A stretch of DNA of 64,000 nt from Heterodera schachtii (Eukaryota > Nematoda > Chromadorea > Rhabditida > Heteroderidae). Below, piece by piece: positions 48,601 through 59,799 of this stretch. The position numbers were made by a program, and so were the translations under genes. Below the pieces are notes generated by a model. The model was not told where the DNA came from. It made no database searches and saw only the letters and a program-made list of their open reading frames with translations. Each line of letters begins with the position of its first letter. The first letter of the stretch is position 1. The DNA lies in assembly GCA_023374025.1 (NCBI GenBank), contig SIJG01000216.1, positions 49,662 through 113,661 of the forward strand, written 5' to 3'.

Positions 48601-50708
48601 TTGGAATTATTTTGCATTATTTTCTGTCAAAATTCATTAATATTAGTAAAACAAAAACTGCTTTAATTATAAGTGAAACAAAATATTCAAAATTACCTTA
48701 ATAATTAAATAAGATTTATAATAGTTAATAAATTAAAACTTTAAAACACACAAATGATTCGTTGTTATGCTATTTCTGTTTTGAAATGATATGAATATTT
48801 CTTTGAAAACATTATGATATATTTATATTATTTTTAATCAAATGTTATATGACAATTATTATCAACGTATTTTTATTATTTTTTATAAAATTATTCAAAA
48901 TCAAAAAATAATTTGTTAATAATAGAGAGTGAAATTATTTTTCTATTTTTTGCTTTGAAATTTGTGTAAAATTTTATCTAAATTAACAAAATTTATTTAT
49001 TTATAAATTTATTTTTAATGTATTTTCAGAGTTCTTGATTCTTTTCTGTTTCATTTATATTTATACAAATTTAATTTATTTATATACTATTATTATATTG
49101 GGATGGTAAATGTGTTGACTTTTTTAAAATAAAATTTAACAATTAATCTCAACTTATTTTTTTTATTAGAAATTTTTTATAGAATTATTTAATGAGTTAA
49201 AATTTAAATTTATGAAACTCATATTTAAAGTAGTGGCTTATCAAAGTTTGATAATTTCGTAAAAATAAGTTACAAAAAGTAAAAACTTTTCTGCAAAATT
49301 TATTCTCTTCAAGTGTCTCTGTTTTATTTTAATTAAATCCTTTATTTTTATTTTTAGCAATTATTTTAATTTTTCTTTAAAATTAATAGTTTTAATTTAG
49401 ATATAAAATATCGAAAATTTCATTCATTTTAAAAATTCTTATAAAATTAAAAGTTAATTTTTCATTTATGAATATATAAAAACTATTAAATTGAATTATT
49501 TATATTATTGGATTATCAATTATTTTTTCTAAACTAATTAATATAAATTTATATTATTTCTTTTATTTAATTGATAGTAAAATAGTTTATTTAGTATTTT
49601 TTATCTTTCTTTGCTCTTTACTCTCACGACTTATTGCAGTTGATCGTTTTTCTGAGTATATAAATAAACGAACAGAAGTTATCATTATATCGGATTATCT
49701 TATAATTAATTATTATATTAAACATTGTTAATTTAAAATAATTTGTTTTTCTTTTTTGAAGTTTTGTAGATGTTAGTTTAATTTTTTAAACAGTAATATT
49801 TTTATAAATTTATTTAGACCAATCATAAGACCCAAGATTAATTGCCTTTATTTGAAAATGGTTTGCCTGCAGATTTTATGTATGTACTTTTGTTGTTTGT
49901 TTGTTTTTATTAGAAAATGATTTAAATTGATATTATAAATTTTTACCATTTTTATTTATTTTAGTTGTTTATTTTAATAAGGTTTAATCATGTTAAATAG
50001 CTCAGTGTTTGCTTACATTCTTGCGGTTTTCCGCAATAATTTTCTCTCATATGAATTATTATTTTTAAATTAATATATTTGAATAATATTTTTGGTTAAA
50101 TAATTTAATATAAATTTGGAAAAATTAACAAATGCTCATTATCACGTTCTCAAGTATGACCTAATATTTTTCTTTTTTATATCCAAATAATTTTTCTTAA
50201 TTGTTTCTTCGTAATATTTTTTTAAACAAATTATGGTTTTATAATATTTTTAAGATATTTTCTTTTATTAAAACAATTTCAAAAGTTTAATTAAATTTCA
50301 AAAAACTTTTTAAGAAAAATATTAAAAATGTAGTTTTTTTTTGAGTTTCTCAGTCCATAACTTTTTTGAAAATTAAAGAATGTTTTGAAATTTCACAAAA
50401 TAATACAAAACACTTTGAGCTATAGAAAGATACATGATTATAATATTTGATTCATTTTTGGTGAAGTTATGACCAATTATTTTAATTAATTTATCTATCA
50501 ATTTCTTGTGTTAATTTCTGACATATTTTTAGACTAAATTTATTTAAAATTAAAAAATGTATTTAATACAGAACTATTGTTAAAAATTCTTGTCATCGAA
50601 CCATGATTCAAATGCATGGAATGGCCATGAATCCCTTATTTTCTATTCATTTCAGTCTAATTGAATCGTTTTTGGGCAATAAAGGTGGATTTTAGTGAAA
50701 ATTAATTT
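45661..50708. other. Gene-free repeat-rich stretch
   Basis: 46.1-46.2 kb carries AAAAATACACCCCTAAGAAT-type sequence shared with 55.16-55.25 kb and inverted near 24.42-24.5 kb. GTCACTAAAAGTCGGGGCCC at 46398-46417, followed by TAGTGGTGAC, resembles a hAT end. 49.56-49.68 kb belongs to an old dispersed family (TTTACTCTCACGACTTATTG). No open frame has domain support. Confidence 0.5.
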
Positions 50709-51046
50709 TTGAGTTTTGTTCGAATTCGGGTCCGGGATTCTGGCCTAAACTGCATAAGTATTAAATTTTAAGTTTTTTGGTACAAAAATAGTTGATTTTT
50801 TCAAATTCCATAAAAAATTTTCCGATATTTGTGTTTTTTCGATTTGTACAGAAAATTTAACCCGTATTGTAATTGTACGGATAAGGGTAAGGGTTACGGC
50901 TTTGACATCGATACGGGTTACGGGCTTACGGGCTAAAACCCGTAAAACCCTTAACCCGTAAAAACCCATATCGGCCGAAAAAATACGGATTACGGGTTAC
51001 GGACCCTTAAAAACCCGTATACGGGCCCGGCCCGTACAGAACTCTA
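50709..51046. mobile_element. hAT-like element with ACGGGTTA repeats
   Basis: Starts TTGAGTTTTGTTCGAATTCG and ends GGCCCGTACAGAACTCTA, which inverted begins TAGAGTTCTGTACGGG; the two ends agree imperfectly. The right half (50868-51035) is built of ACGGGTTA/GGGTTACGG-type repeats in both orientations. Flanking octamers do not match, so the target duplication has decayed or a boundary is wrong. The minus-strand open frame 50745-50969 is a repeat translation. Confidence 0.5.
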
Positions 51047-51647
51047 CTTTATAGTAATTAATAATTTAAAAAACACATGAGAATTCGCTAAAAATATTTT
51101 TTTGAATTTTTATTTTATTAAATATGTACTATTTATAATTTCTCTCCATTTATTTTATTCTAAATAATTGTAAAATAAGTTAATTTTAGTATCATTTATG
51201 TTTAGTCGGAGTTACTGCTCGCTTTTCGAAATTGTTTCAATTCGCTTGTTATTAATGAAGTAAAATTAATATTAAGAATAATTAATAAATTTTTATTTAT
51301 TATTCCTTAACAATTTTATTGTAATAATACTTTTTTATTTTTAAAAGAACATTCATTTAATTATTATATCCAAGTCTATAATTATGCAATAATATAATTA
51401 TATTATTTTTTCTTTATAAGTTATTTAAATACAATCTTTATGCTTAGAATAAAATATCAATTAAAATAATTAATTTAGATAAAATTAATTATATGGATAA
51501 TGCATTACAATTGAAAAATAAATATAAAGATAATTTGAAAAATACTAAATAATGATTATGTATATTTTAATGATTTTTTTTAAATGATTTTCTTAATGAT
51601 TTTGATCATAAAAGCATGTTAAATTTTAATATATAATATTTAATTTA
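51047..51647. other. T-rich spacer, nothing recognised
   Basis: Low-complexity DNA. 51.16-51.25 kb resembles the family at 2.47, 8.56 and 49.58 kb. No gene. Confidence 0.5.
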
Positions 51648-51687
51648 CTAGCGGTTGAATGCGCCTTCGGCGCATCGCAACCGCTAG
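51648..51687. other. 40-bp palindrome with CTAG ends, Helitron-end-like
   Basis: CTAGCGGTTG, one unpaired base, ATGCGCC, loop TTC, GGCGCAT, two unpaired bases, CAACCGCTAG. On the minus strand the order is hairpin (ATGCGCC-GAA-GGCGCAT), seven bases, CTAG, then T, which is what a Helitron 3' end inserted between A and T looks like. No 5' TC end could be fixed, so the Helitron call is tentative. It marks the left border of the G+C-rich array complex. Confidence 0.6.
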
Positions 51688-51837
51688 GAAGTACGGTTGT
51701 GTTGTAAAATTATGAATCATAACACCGAAAATGGCTCGGCCGCTTCGCGGCCTCGCACACGTCTCTTGGCAATTTCTTATTGCACAACATTTTTAACATT
51801 CTACTGTCTTTTTGTTTCTTGTCATTTCTTATACACC

Positions 51838-52200
51838 CTCGGCATTCCAATCACTGGGACTTATCTTACCAATTCTGCAATTTATCACATGGACTCAACC
51901 CCCGGCTCGCAATCATTGGAACACTTCATTCATTAGCATTACAATCACTGGACCCAATTCTCAGGCATACAATCATTGGAATTCTATCTCACACTTCTGC
52001 ATCCCAATCGCCGGGACTCAATTCTCTGGCATTCCAATCGCCGGAACTCAATTCTCCGGCATTCCAATTACTTGGACGCAAACTCAGCAATCCTTCGGCA
52101 TTCCAATCACTTGGACTTAACCTCAACAATTCTACGGCATTTCTATCACCTGGACTCAATCCTCAGGCATTCCAATCACTGGGATTCAACCTCAGCGAAT
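51838..52200 (+). repeat. Degenerate 30/39-bp tandem array (GGCATTCCAATCACTTGGAC)
   Basis: GGCATTCCAATC-type starts occur at 51841, 51963, 52028, 52058, 52097, 52136 and 52166, with final spacings of 30, 39, 39 and 30. Each unit contains CTTGGACTCAA. The spacings are multiples of three, so all frames stay open and give repeats such as AFQSLGLN, but no ATG starts such a frame and the array then meets a 71-bp array that breaks phase. Treated as a satellite, not a gene. A second block of the same repeat is at 52633-52812. Confidence 0.75.
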
Positions 52201-52250
52201 TTCTTCAGCCTTTTTCTTTTTGTGTACCTTGGGATGTTGAACCGTTGGGG

Positions 52251-52515
52251 AGGGCTCGGCCGCTTCGCGGCCTCGTAAGGGGGCCTTCGGCCCCCTCAAC
52301 AATTTTCTGCGCCAAAGGTACTCACTCGGCCGCTTCGCGGCCTCGTTCGGGGGCCTTCGGCCCCCCTCACCAATTTTCTGCGCCAAAGCTACTCACTCGG
52401 CCGCTTCGCGGCCTCGTTCGGGGGCCTTCGGCCCCCCTCACCAATTTTCTGCGCCAAAGGTACTCACTCGGCCGCTTCGCGGCCTCGTACGGGGGCCTTC
52501 GGCCCCCCTCACCAA
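52251..52515 (+). repeat. 71-bp tandem array with two UUCG-type hairpins per unit
   Basis: Four units, period 70-71 (CTCGGCCGC at 52255, 52325, 52396, 52467). Each unit carries GGCCGCTTCGCGGCC, a stem of six pairs on TTC or five on CTTCG, then GGGGGCCTTCGGCCCCC, a seven-pair stem closing as C(TTCG)G, then CAATTTTCTGCGCCAAAG as linker. A lone GGCCGCTTCGCGGCC is at 51740-51754. The G+C content is far above the window average. The open frames here on either strand arise because the units lack stops. Confidence 0.85.
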
Positions 52516-52632
52516 TTTCCGACTGCGGCTCGACAGCCTCGCGGCCTCGCACTTTTCTTTTGGCATTCCTTCGCATTTCTTATGGCATAAATTTGTTAGC
52601 ATTTTCCTCATCTTCCTTGTTTCTTTCAATTT

Positions 52633-52812
52633 CTTACGGACAATTCCAATTACTTGGATTCAAACTCAGCAATCCTTCGGCATTCCAATCACTTGGACTT
52701 AACTCACCAATTCTTCTGCATTTCTATCACCTCGACTCAACCCCTGCATTTCACTTGGACTGCTTTTCTATCACCTAGACTCAACCCTCGGCTCCAATCA
52801 CTGGGACTCAAT
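52633..52812 (+). repeat. Second block of the 30/39-bp repeat
   Basis: Begins CAATTCCAATTACTTGGATT, with GGCATTCCAATCACTTGGAC at 52679 and further degenerate units to about 52812. Same family as 51838-52200; it separates the two hairpin arrays, so array blocks A-B-A'-B' alternate. Confidence 0.7.
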
Positions 52813-52814
52813 CT

Positions 52815-53070
52815 CAAAGGTACTCACTCGGCCGCTTCGCGGCCTCGTACTGGGACCTTCGGCTCCTCAACAATTTTCTGCGCCTAAGGTACTCACTCGG
52901 CCGCTTCGCGGCCTCGTACGGGGGTCCTTCTGCCTCTTTTCTGCGCCCAAGGTGCGCACTCGGCTGCTTCGCGGCCTCGTACTGGGACCTTTGGCTCCTC
53001 AACAATTTTTGCGCCTAAGTTACTCACTCGGCCGCTTCGCGGCCTCGTACGGGGGCCTTCAGCCGCCCTC
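52815..53070 (+). repeat. Second block of the 71-bp hairpin array, more diverged
   Basis: Four units with CTCGGCCGCTTCGCGGCC-like cores at about 52828, 52897, 52960 and 53028. The second hairpin is decayed in some units (GGGACCTTCGGCTCC, GGGACCTTTGGCTCC), while the first is kept in three of four. The stem loss is uneven. Confidence 0.8.
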
Positions 53071-53073
53071 AAG

Positions 53074-53548
53074 AAAACAATACATTTAAAAAAATTTGAC
53101 AAATTTCACTTCTGTGTCTCATGAATGAGAGGCACAATAGTGTCATCTCAAAACAATACATTTTAAAAACTTTGACAAATTTCACTTCTGTGTCTCATGG
53201 ATGAGAGAGGCATAACAGTGTCATCTCAAAACAATACATGTTAAAAAACTGACAAATTTCACTTCTGTGTCTCATGGATGAGAGAGGCATAACTGTGTCA
53301 TCTCAAAACAATACATTTTAAAAAACTGACAAATTTCACTTCTGTGTCTCATGGATGAGAGAGGCATAACAGTGTCATCTCAAAACAATACATTTTAAAA
53401 AACTGACAAATTTCACTTCTGTGTCTCATGGATGAGAGAGGCATAACAGTGTCATCTCAAAACAATACATTTTAAAAACTTTGACAAATTTCACTTCTGT
53501 GTCTCATGGATGAGAGAGGCACAACAGTGTCATCTCAAAACAATACAA
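53074..53548 (+). repeat. 77-bp tandem array, six units
   Basis: AAAACAATACA starts at 53074, 53150, 53228, 53305, 53382, 53459 and 53537, giving spacings of 76-78. Units carry TGACAAATTTCACTTCTGTG and a small palindrome CTCATGGATGAG. Units are nearly identical, so the array is younger than the degenerate arrays to its left. Confidence 0.9.
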
Positions 53549-53579
53549 TAATAAAAAATTCGTTTTGACAATACAAACT

Positions 53580-53765
53580 AATTCAGGCAAGCTTACATAA
53601 CACAATCTAAGTCACAGCAAATTGAATGGACGACAGTTGACCGACTGGTAGATTTAGTTGCAGAAAAGCTTAAAAAAACGCTGAATAGCCGACCGACAGA
53701 AAGTGCCGTGTTTTAAAAAATATTGCTGAATCGGAGACAGATACAAAAAGAAAATCCTTTTTGCT
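53580..53765 (+). pseudogene. Short unidentified coding-like relic
   Basis: One frame reads through QQIEWTTVDRLVDLVAEKLK and SRPTESAV to a TAA near 53716, and a shifted frame continues KNIAESETDTKRKSF. Composition and codon use look protein-coding and unlike the surrounding low-complexity DNA. No family is recognised. It may be a gene fragment carried with the array complex or a relic of the pre-existing locus. Confidence 0.3.
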
Positions 53766-56119
53766 TTACATAATAATTTACACAAACGAAAAACAAACTT
53801 TTTCTTATACAAATAACAAAAACAATGAAAAGCAAATACCTAAATAACCTTTTTCAGTTCTTTTTACAAAAGCATAAACAAAATCAAATGAAAAAAGGCA
53901 AAACAAACATTTCATTTTTCAAATCATTTTTTAACGCAAAAACCAAACATTTCTTTTTTTCAAATACATTTTTAACGCAAAACAATTACAAAACGCCACG
54001 CCAATTCAAACCATGGCAGATAACCTCAATCATCTTTATTATATAGGATTTAGAGATATTCAACTTTAAATATTCGCTTTTTGTTTTTATATATTTTTTA
54101 AATTCACTTATAAAATTATTTAGAATAAAAATTTATAAATCTGCAAGAAAACACTTAATTCAATTATTTTTATTCATTTTACATTTATTAGGCTTTTTAT
54201 ATGTTTTAATTTATGTTTTTATTTTTATTAATTTTTTAATGATAACTAATCCTTCATTTTTATTAAATAATTCTATTTCAGTATTATTAAGAATTCATCA
54301 TTAATTTTGACTTTAAGCAATTATTTGTTTATAGTAATAAAAGTTTTTAAATTTAAATACGAATTTGAAATAAAAATTTTATTAATAAAAAAGAAATATT
54401 CTAAATTAGATTTTATTGTGAACTATTATGTAAATATCAGTTATTGTATTTTTTAAATCAATTTTCTTCTTAATATTCAAAAAACAAAAAAAAACAATTT
54501 TATTATTTAATTTTTTTAAGATTTTTTTCCTTTATTTGGTCTTCATAATTTATTTATAATGTAGTAAGAATAAAAGTAGATTATTATTTGTTTTTTGTTT
54601 CATTATTCCAATTGTCTTTTTTAATTTAGCATGAAAAAACAATTAATTATATGTAAATTGTTTTTAATAATATATTTATAAAAAATAAAATAACTTTAAT
54701 ATTAGCCTTATTTTTGTTTTTTAATTTGTAAATAAAAAAATCTTTGACATTTTTTTTAATCATTATAATTATATTTTTGATTTATTCACTTGTATGATTG
54801 ATAATAAAAGTTTTTAAATATTTTATGATAACCAAAAATGAAACGTGAATTTGTTTTTTTAATTTTTAATTAATGTCAAATAATTAATAAGAAGTTTATG
54901 AATTTATGAAGCATTATACGAATAGCTATCTATGCATAAGCTGATCAAGAATATATATAAGAAAATCAAATATTATTTTTTCAAACAAAAGCAATTAATA
55001 ATTTAAATAAAAAAAACAATTAATTATTTCTTCATAAAATATGTTCGAGTTTGTATTTAGAATTGTTGAACTACTATAATAATTAATATAATTTAATTAT
55101 TCGATTATTATAATTACAGAGCGACTATTGAGGCATATGCCCTTTTTTAAATGACTTGAAAACTTTTCAGAAAATACACTCCTAAGAATTGAAAAAAATT
55201 TTTCAGAAAATACACCCCTAAGAATTAAAAAAATTTCTAAAAATTGATCACCAAAATTTCATTTTTTTTCTTGATAAAAATTTTAAGTTTGTAAAAAAAT
55301 TTCTTATTCGAAAAACATTAGAAAACATTTAATAATCATTTAAAAGACCAAAATTAAATTATTTTGTTAAGTTTTATGTGTTTTAAAAGCGAAAAGCGAA
55401 ACTTGCAACATCCCTGGTGTCTACTTAGTATATTTGGAATAATTAAATATGTAGATTTGTTTTTATTTAATAATATTTTTAGTCTTTTATTACTAAATAC
55501 AAATATTTTTAAATTTAAGGATTGATAATAAATAATAAATTTATTTATTTAAAGTATAAAATGCTTTTCGTAATTGACATCGGATTTTATTAAGCTTATT
55601 TGAACTAAAATTAAATTATTAGGTGCATAAACGCAAAATTATACTGACAAGTGATATTTTTATTAAATAAAAATGTAAATATATAAACATTTATTATATA
55701 CTACTGCTTCATTAACAAATTATTTTTAGAAAATATAAAAAAAAAGCAATTTATTTTATTTTTTATTTCATTTGGGATGAATTAAATTTATTTAAATAAT
55801 ATCTATTAAATGTTTTCTTAACTGTATTTTATAATTGAAATAAATTATATTTTAACAATTTTAATTATATACTCATGTTTTGTTGACAGTTAGGTTCAAT
55901 ATAATAAAAAAAAAATTTATTTTTCAATGAAATAATATTTGACATTATTAATTTTGACTAAGAAAAAATTTATAGTATTTTTGCTTTTAAAATTGTTCAA
56001 TTAATAATTAAAGAAGCTAAATATATTTTAATTTCTATTTTATTGTTTCTATTCTGAAAAGATGTTATCATAAATGAAATACTAGAAAAATTCACAATTT
56101 TTTTGCATTATAAAAGGTA
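53766..56119. other. Gene-free stretch
   Basis: A-rich to about 54.05 kb, then T-rich. The Lys/Asn/Phe-rich frame at 53825-54046 has no domain. AATACACCCCTAAGAATT at about 55181-55230 appears twice and belongs to the family seen near 24.4 and 46.1 kb. No gene is supported. Confidence 0.5.
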
Positions 56120-56630
56120 TTTTTGTTGATTAATTTGTGCTTTTTTACTGTTTAAAGAATTTAAAAAAAAAGTATTTTCATTTTATATTCTCATATATTA
56201 TTATTTTTTATATGTATATTATAATGGTTTGTGTAAATATGCTAAAATTGAAGAATACCGTCCGTTTTCATAACTCGCATTCAAACTTAAATATTGTTGT
56301 TGCCTCATATTGTCTTAGGTTAAATAAGATTAATTAGTAACTATAAATATATTCTTTGGTTGTAATTAGTTAAAAATTGTTCGTTTTTTATTATCATTAA
56401 AGAAATGAATATATGAAATTTTATATTATTTCATCTAACAGAAGTTTTTTTCTGTACTTTTTTTGAAAAAATTCTTGATATTTTTGCGAATAGTTTAGAA
56501 ATTTATTGTTTAACTTATTTATTTTGTGTGATAAAATTTTTAATAATTTTAGCTTTTAATTAATCTAATCGCTGTAGTAAAGGATGCTGCAGCTTATGTT
56601 AAGGGTAACGTCGTATTTAAGAGACAAATT
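56120..56630 (+). repeat. Dispersed repeat D, copy 1
   Basis: Matches 62800-63308 in the same orientation: TTGATTAATTTGTGCTTTTT, TGTAAATATGCTAAAATTGA, ATTGTTGTTGCCTCATA, TATTTTTGCGAATAG, GATGCTGCAGCTTATG and GTAA-G-CGTATTTAA. The last block is the least A+T-rich and best kept. The beginning is shared with repeat C at 10.7 kb. Confidence 0.7.
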
Positions 56631-57179
56631 CCATAAAAGAAAAAAATGAGAGGGTAGAGGTAAAATTATTTGATCAAAACAACTCTCACGAAAATAAATA
56701 AGAAATAAATGGCTTTATTATATTGATTATTTAAATACTTTTATTTATAAACCACCGAATAAATTTTTTATTATTAATAAATTTAAGAAAATGCTTAATT
56801 CTTAAAATACTCAGTAGACAAACTTAATGTAATAACTTGCTGATTTTGAAAATACAAAATGTTTAAAATGTTTTCAAATCAAAATATCCAGCAGTTATTA
56901 TCGCTTGACGACAATTTACTGCCTAATTATTTTTCATTATCATTTCATATTTTTGATCAAAATTTTGTGAAAATTATAAAAAATAATATTTATTTTAAAT
57001 ACATTTTATTTTACTGTTTAAGGTCATTGTATTTAAATGTTTCATATTTTTTTCTTTAAAAACATAAATAAATTTCTGACTTTTTTTATACGTTCAAAGT
57101 TATGTGTAAATATTTAAGATTTAAATAATTCTCTATTTTGTTCTTTGTGTGCAATTCTTTATGGGATAAAAATTTTGTT

Positions 57180-57364
57180 TACCGTATATGCTCTAATTAT
57201 AGCCCAGTCTCGATTAATCCCGCAGTCTCCAATTATCCCCCAGTCTACGAGGTGTTTTGAAAAATAATCCCTCTATCATAATCCCACAGTCTCTAATTAT
57301 CCCCCCTTTTCTGAGGAGGTTGAAAAATAATCCCCCATGGGCTATAATTAGAGCATATACGGTA
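57180..57364. mobile_element. TA-flanked MITE (Tc1/mariner/pogo-like), 181 bp
   Basis: Perfect terminal inverted repeats of about 27 bp (57180-57206 with 57338-57364) begin TACCGTATATGCTC and end GAGCATATACGGTA; the outer TA on each side fits a TA target duplication. The interior holds a direct duplication (about 57222-57270 and 57286-57334) with CAGTCTC-AATTATCCCC and TTGAAAAATAATCC in both halves. The perfect ends suggest recent movement or strong constraint. No coding capacity. Confidence 0.85.
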
Positions 57365-57699
57365 AGTGATTTATTATTTTAAGATGTTCAAAAATAATTT
57401 AAATTTATTTTTGTTATCTTTTTTTCTCCTTATCATTTTTTTCTATTTTCAAATCATGTTCAGTTACTGATGTTCATGGCGAATATTCCATCGTATATTA
57501 AAAATAGTAATTATTTTTTTCTTTATTTTATTAATATTTATTTCCATTTATTATAATATTTTTTAAAACCTTTTAGTAATGAATGATTTAAAAATTATTT
57601 GCAAAATATTGAATATTTAATTTAAAATCATTTTTAATTATTATCTTTCAACTCTTTTTTCTTTTAATCTCATGCTTGGTTGATCCAAACAATAAAATT

Positions 57700-58370
57700 T
57701 GCTTTATCGCTCATTTGTCAATTGCAATTGACTTTGTTTATTTAATTTAAATTCTAAATAATTCATTAATTTCCATTTTTCTATAGCAATTGTTCTATTA
57801 ATTGATTAAAATATTTTTTGAGTGTTATCTGTTCTTTTGGCTATTCTTTTTATTATTTCAATTATGGTTCTCGATTCATTTTTAATATTTAAAAAAATTA
57901 TAAAATTTTATTACTATTCAAAAAATGAATGACTTTATTCTTTTTATAAAAATTATTAACTTAACCAAGTTGAATTTAATAATATTTGTTATTTAAAAGA
58001 TGATAATATTTATCCGTTTATCTCATGTCTTTCTTCATTCTTTATTCTTCTACGCCATTGGCTTTTGCTCCTTACATTTAAAATATTTCTTCTGTAAATA
58101 TATTTTTTAAATATAAATTAGCTTCAGCTTTTGCTACATAATTATTTCTTTGGTACTCATCTTTAAATTAAAATTTCTTTTTATGCAAATTCTAAAAACT
58201 GTTTGAACAATTTTTTATTTTTTTACATTGTTTTGTGATTTTTCAAAAGTTAATCTTGCTTTATTCAAAGGTATGAAATAATTGGCTTTTACTCCTGCAA
58301 AGAATTATTATTATTTTATGCTTTAAATTGAAAATTAAAATTAAATATTTATTGCGATAATAATTTGAAT
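57700..58370 (+). repeat. Dispersed repeat B, copy 2
   Basis: Direct, diverged copy of 16261-17150. Shared blocks in the same order are TTTGTCAATTG, AGCAATTG-T-TATTAATTGATT, GAGTGTTATCTGTTCTTTTG, TTTATCTCATGTC, CTCCTTACATTT and GATTTTTC-AAAGTTAATCTT. Confidence 0.65.
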
Positions 58371-59288
58371 ATTTTTTGTTTAATAAGCACTTAAAATAAT
58401 TTCTTTTTGTTCAATTATTAATTTTATTTTGAAATAAATTGGTAAATATTTTTCTTTAGGCTTGTCCAATTAGAAAATTAATCCAATATTATTTGTTAAA
58501 TATTGATTAATAAAATTAATTTCGATTAATTGTTTTTATATAAGCATTTTACTCTCCCATGTTCCCATATAGTTTATTTGCATATTTAAAAATTTAATTC
58601 TGTTGCCAATAATCTTTAAAAAAACTTTGGTTTTTTTAAAGAATAAATCTTAATTTAATTTTTTTTATCAAGTTCAGGGATAATTAATAAAAAAGTTTTA
58701 AAGAAATGTTTTAATGCTTACTGATTTATTTAAATTGAGTTTTTTTTAATATTTCAGTCTTTTTTTTCGCTTTATTCATTGGTTTATTTATTAATTTATT
58801 AGGGTAAATTTTAATTAATATGTATAATAAATAATATGTGTTTAATGAGGTTGATCCCACTCAAAATTGAATTTAAACTCACTAAATTTGCATTCTTTAA
58901 TAAAAAAAAATTCTGCGCAACAGAAACATAAAAGCCACGAAAATAAAATAAATAATAATTAGTATTCCAATACATCTATAACTTTTATTATTTGCAATTT
59001 ATTATTAAAATGTTGAAATTAATTGTATGAAAATTTAAATGAAATAATAAAATTGAATGATTTCTAAGAGATTAACATGTTAATAAACAACCCTATTTAT
59101 ATTTGTGAAGGAATCTGACTTTTTATAATATTAAAATAACTATTGAAACAATTTAAAACTGATAAAAATATTATGAAAAAGGAAAAAATGGCTTTAATGA
59201 AACTAATGTTTGGAAAAAATTAATCAAATAAATATAAAGAAATCAAATAAAAACTTAAACATATTTAAAATTTAAAAAATGAAGTCAA
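58371..59288. other. Spacer with old repeats, nothing recognised
   Basis: T-rich to about 58.85 kb, then A-rich. 59.15-59.28 kb resembles 4.69-4.83 kb (AAATAAAAAC-TAAA-ATATTT). No gene. Confidence 0.5.
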
Positions 59289-59400
59289 AATGATTTTGAA
59301 AAAAGCGCGCCGCAAAAAGTGAAGTTTAGTCCCTTTCCCAAAAATGTTCTAAAACAATGTAAAATGACATGAAAATGATTTTGATGAAAATCATTGATAT
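59289..59400. mobile_element. Internal fragment of the 14-kb hAT MITE family
   Basis: AAAGCGC-CGCAAAAA, CCTTTTCCCAAAAATGTTCT and GATTTTGAT-AAAATCATTGA match 14352-14460 in the same orientation. The core hairpin and both ends are missing, so it is a deletion remnant. Confidence 0.7.
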
Positions 59401-59799
59401 TTTCAAGAAATATAATGGGTGCTTTTCCGTTATATGGCCAAAATTTATTATGTAACTGTAATTAAGCTCTAGTAAAAGTTTTTTCAATTCGTTTTGTATT
59501 AAGTAAATTTTACATTCGCAATAGATAATTATTTGATTTAGTAATTCATACTCAGTTAAATGCTCTCATGCACTTACTATTTTAAGATACTTCTCTATAA
59601 AAATATTTAATAAAATAACAATATTGTTGTATGCTTGTGGTTCTTATTGTAAATAGTATTTATGTTCACGTAAAAAATACAATTTAAATTAATTATTGAT
59701 TAATATTTATTAATTTTTTCCTTTAGTTAGGGAAATGTTTCATAAATATTATTATTGCTAGCTTGTTTATTTTAAAATTTGAGTGTTAATATTCCATAT

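Noticed and set aside
52255..52515. Rho-independent terminators (G+C-rich hairpins)
   Set aside because: The hairpins occur in a tandem array without downstream U-tracts and the DNA is eukaryotic.
51780..52778. A 332-codon plus-strand open frame across the tandem arrays
   Set aside because: It begins at TTG, all three frames are largely open in this G+C-rich repeat DNA, and the 71-bp units rotate the frame, so the same repeat is read three different ways.
52192..53102. Arg/Pro/Glu-rich minus-strand open frames (EAAKRPSEYLWRRK-like repeats)
   Set aside because: Translations of the 71-bp hairpin units; no start context and the frame changes with every unit.
51648..53560. CRISPR array
   Set aside because: The arrays are true tandem repeats without unique spacers, in a eukaryotic repeat context.
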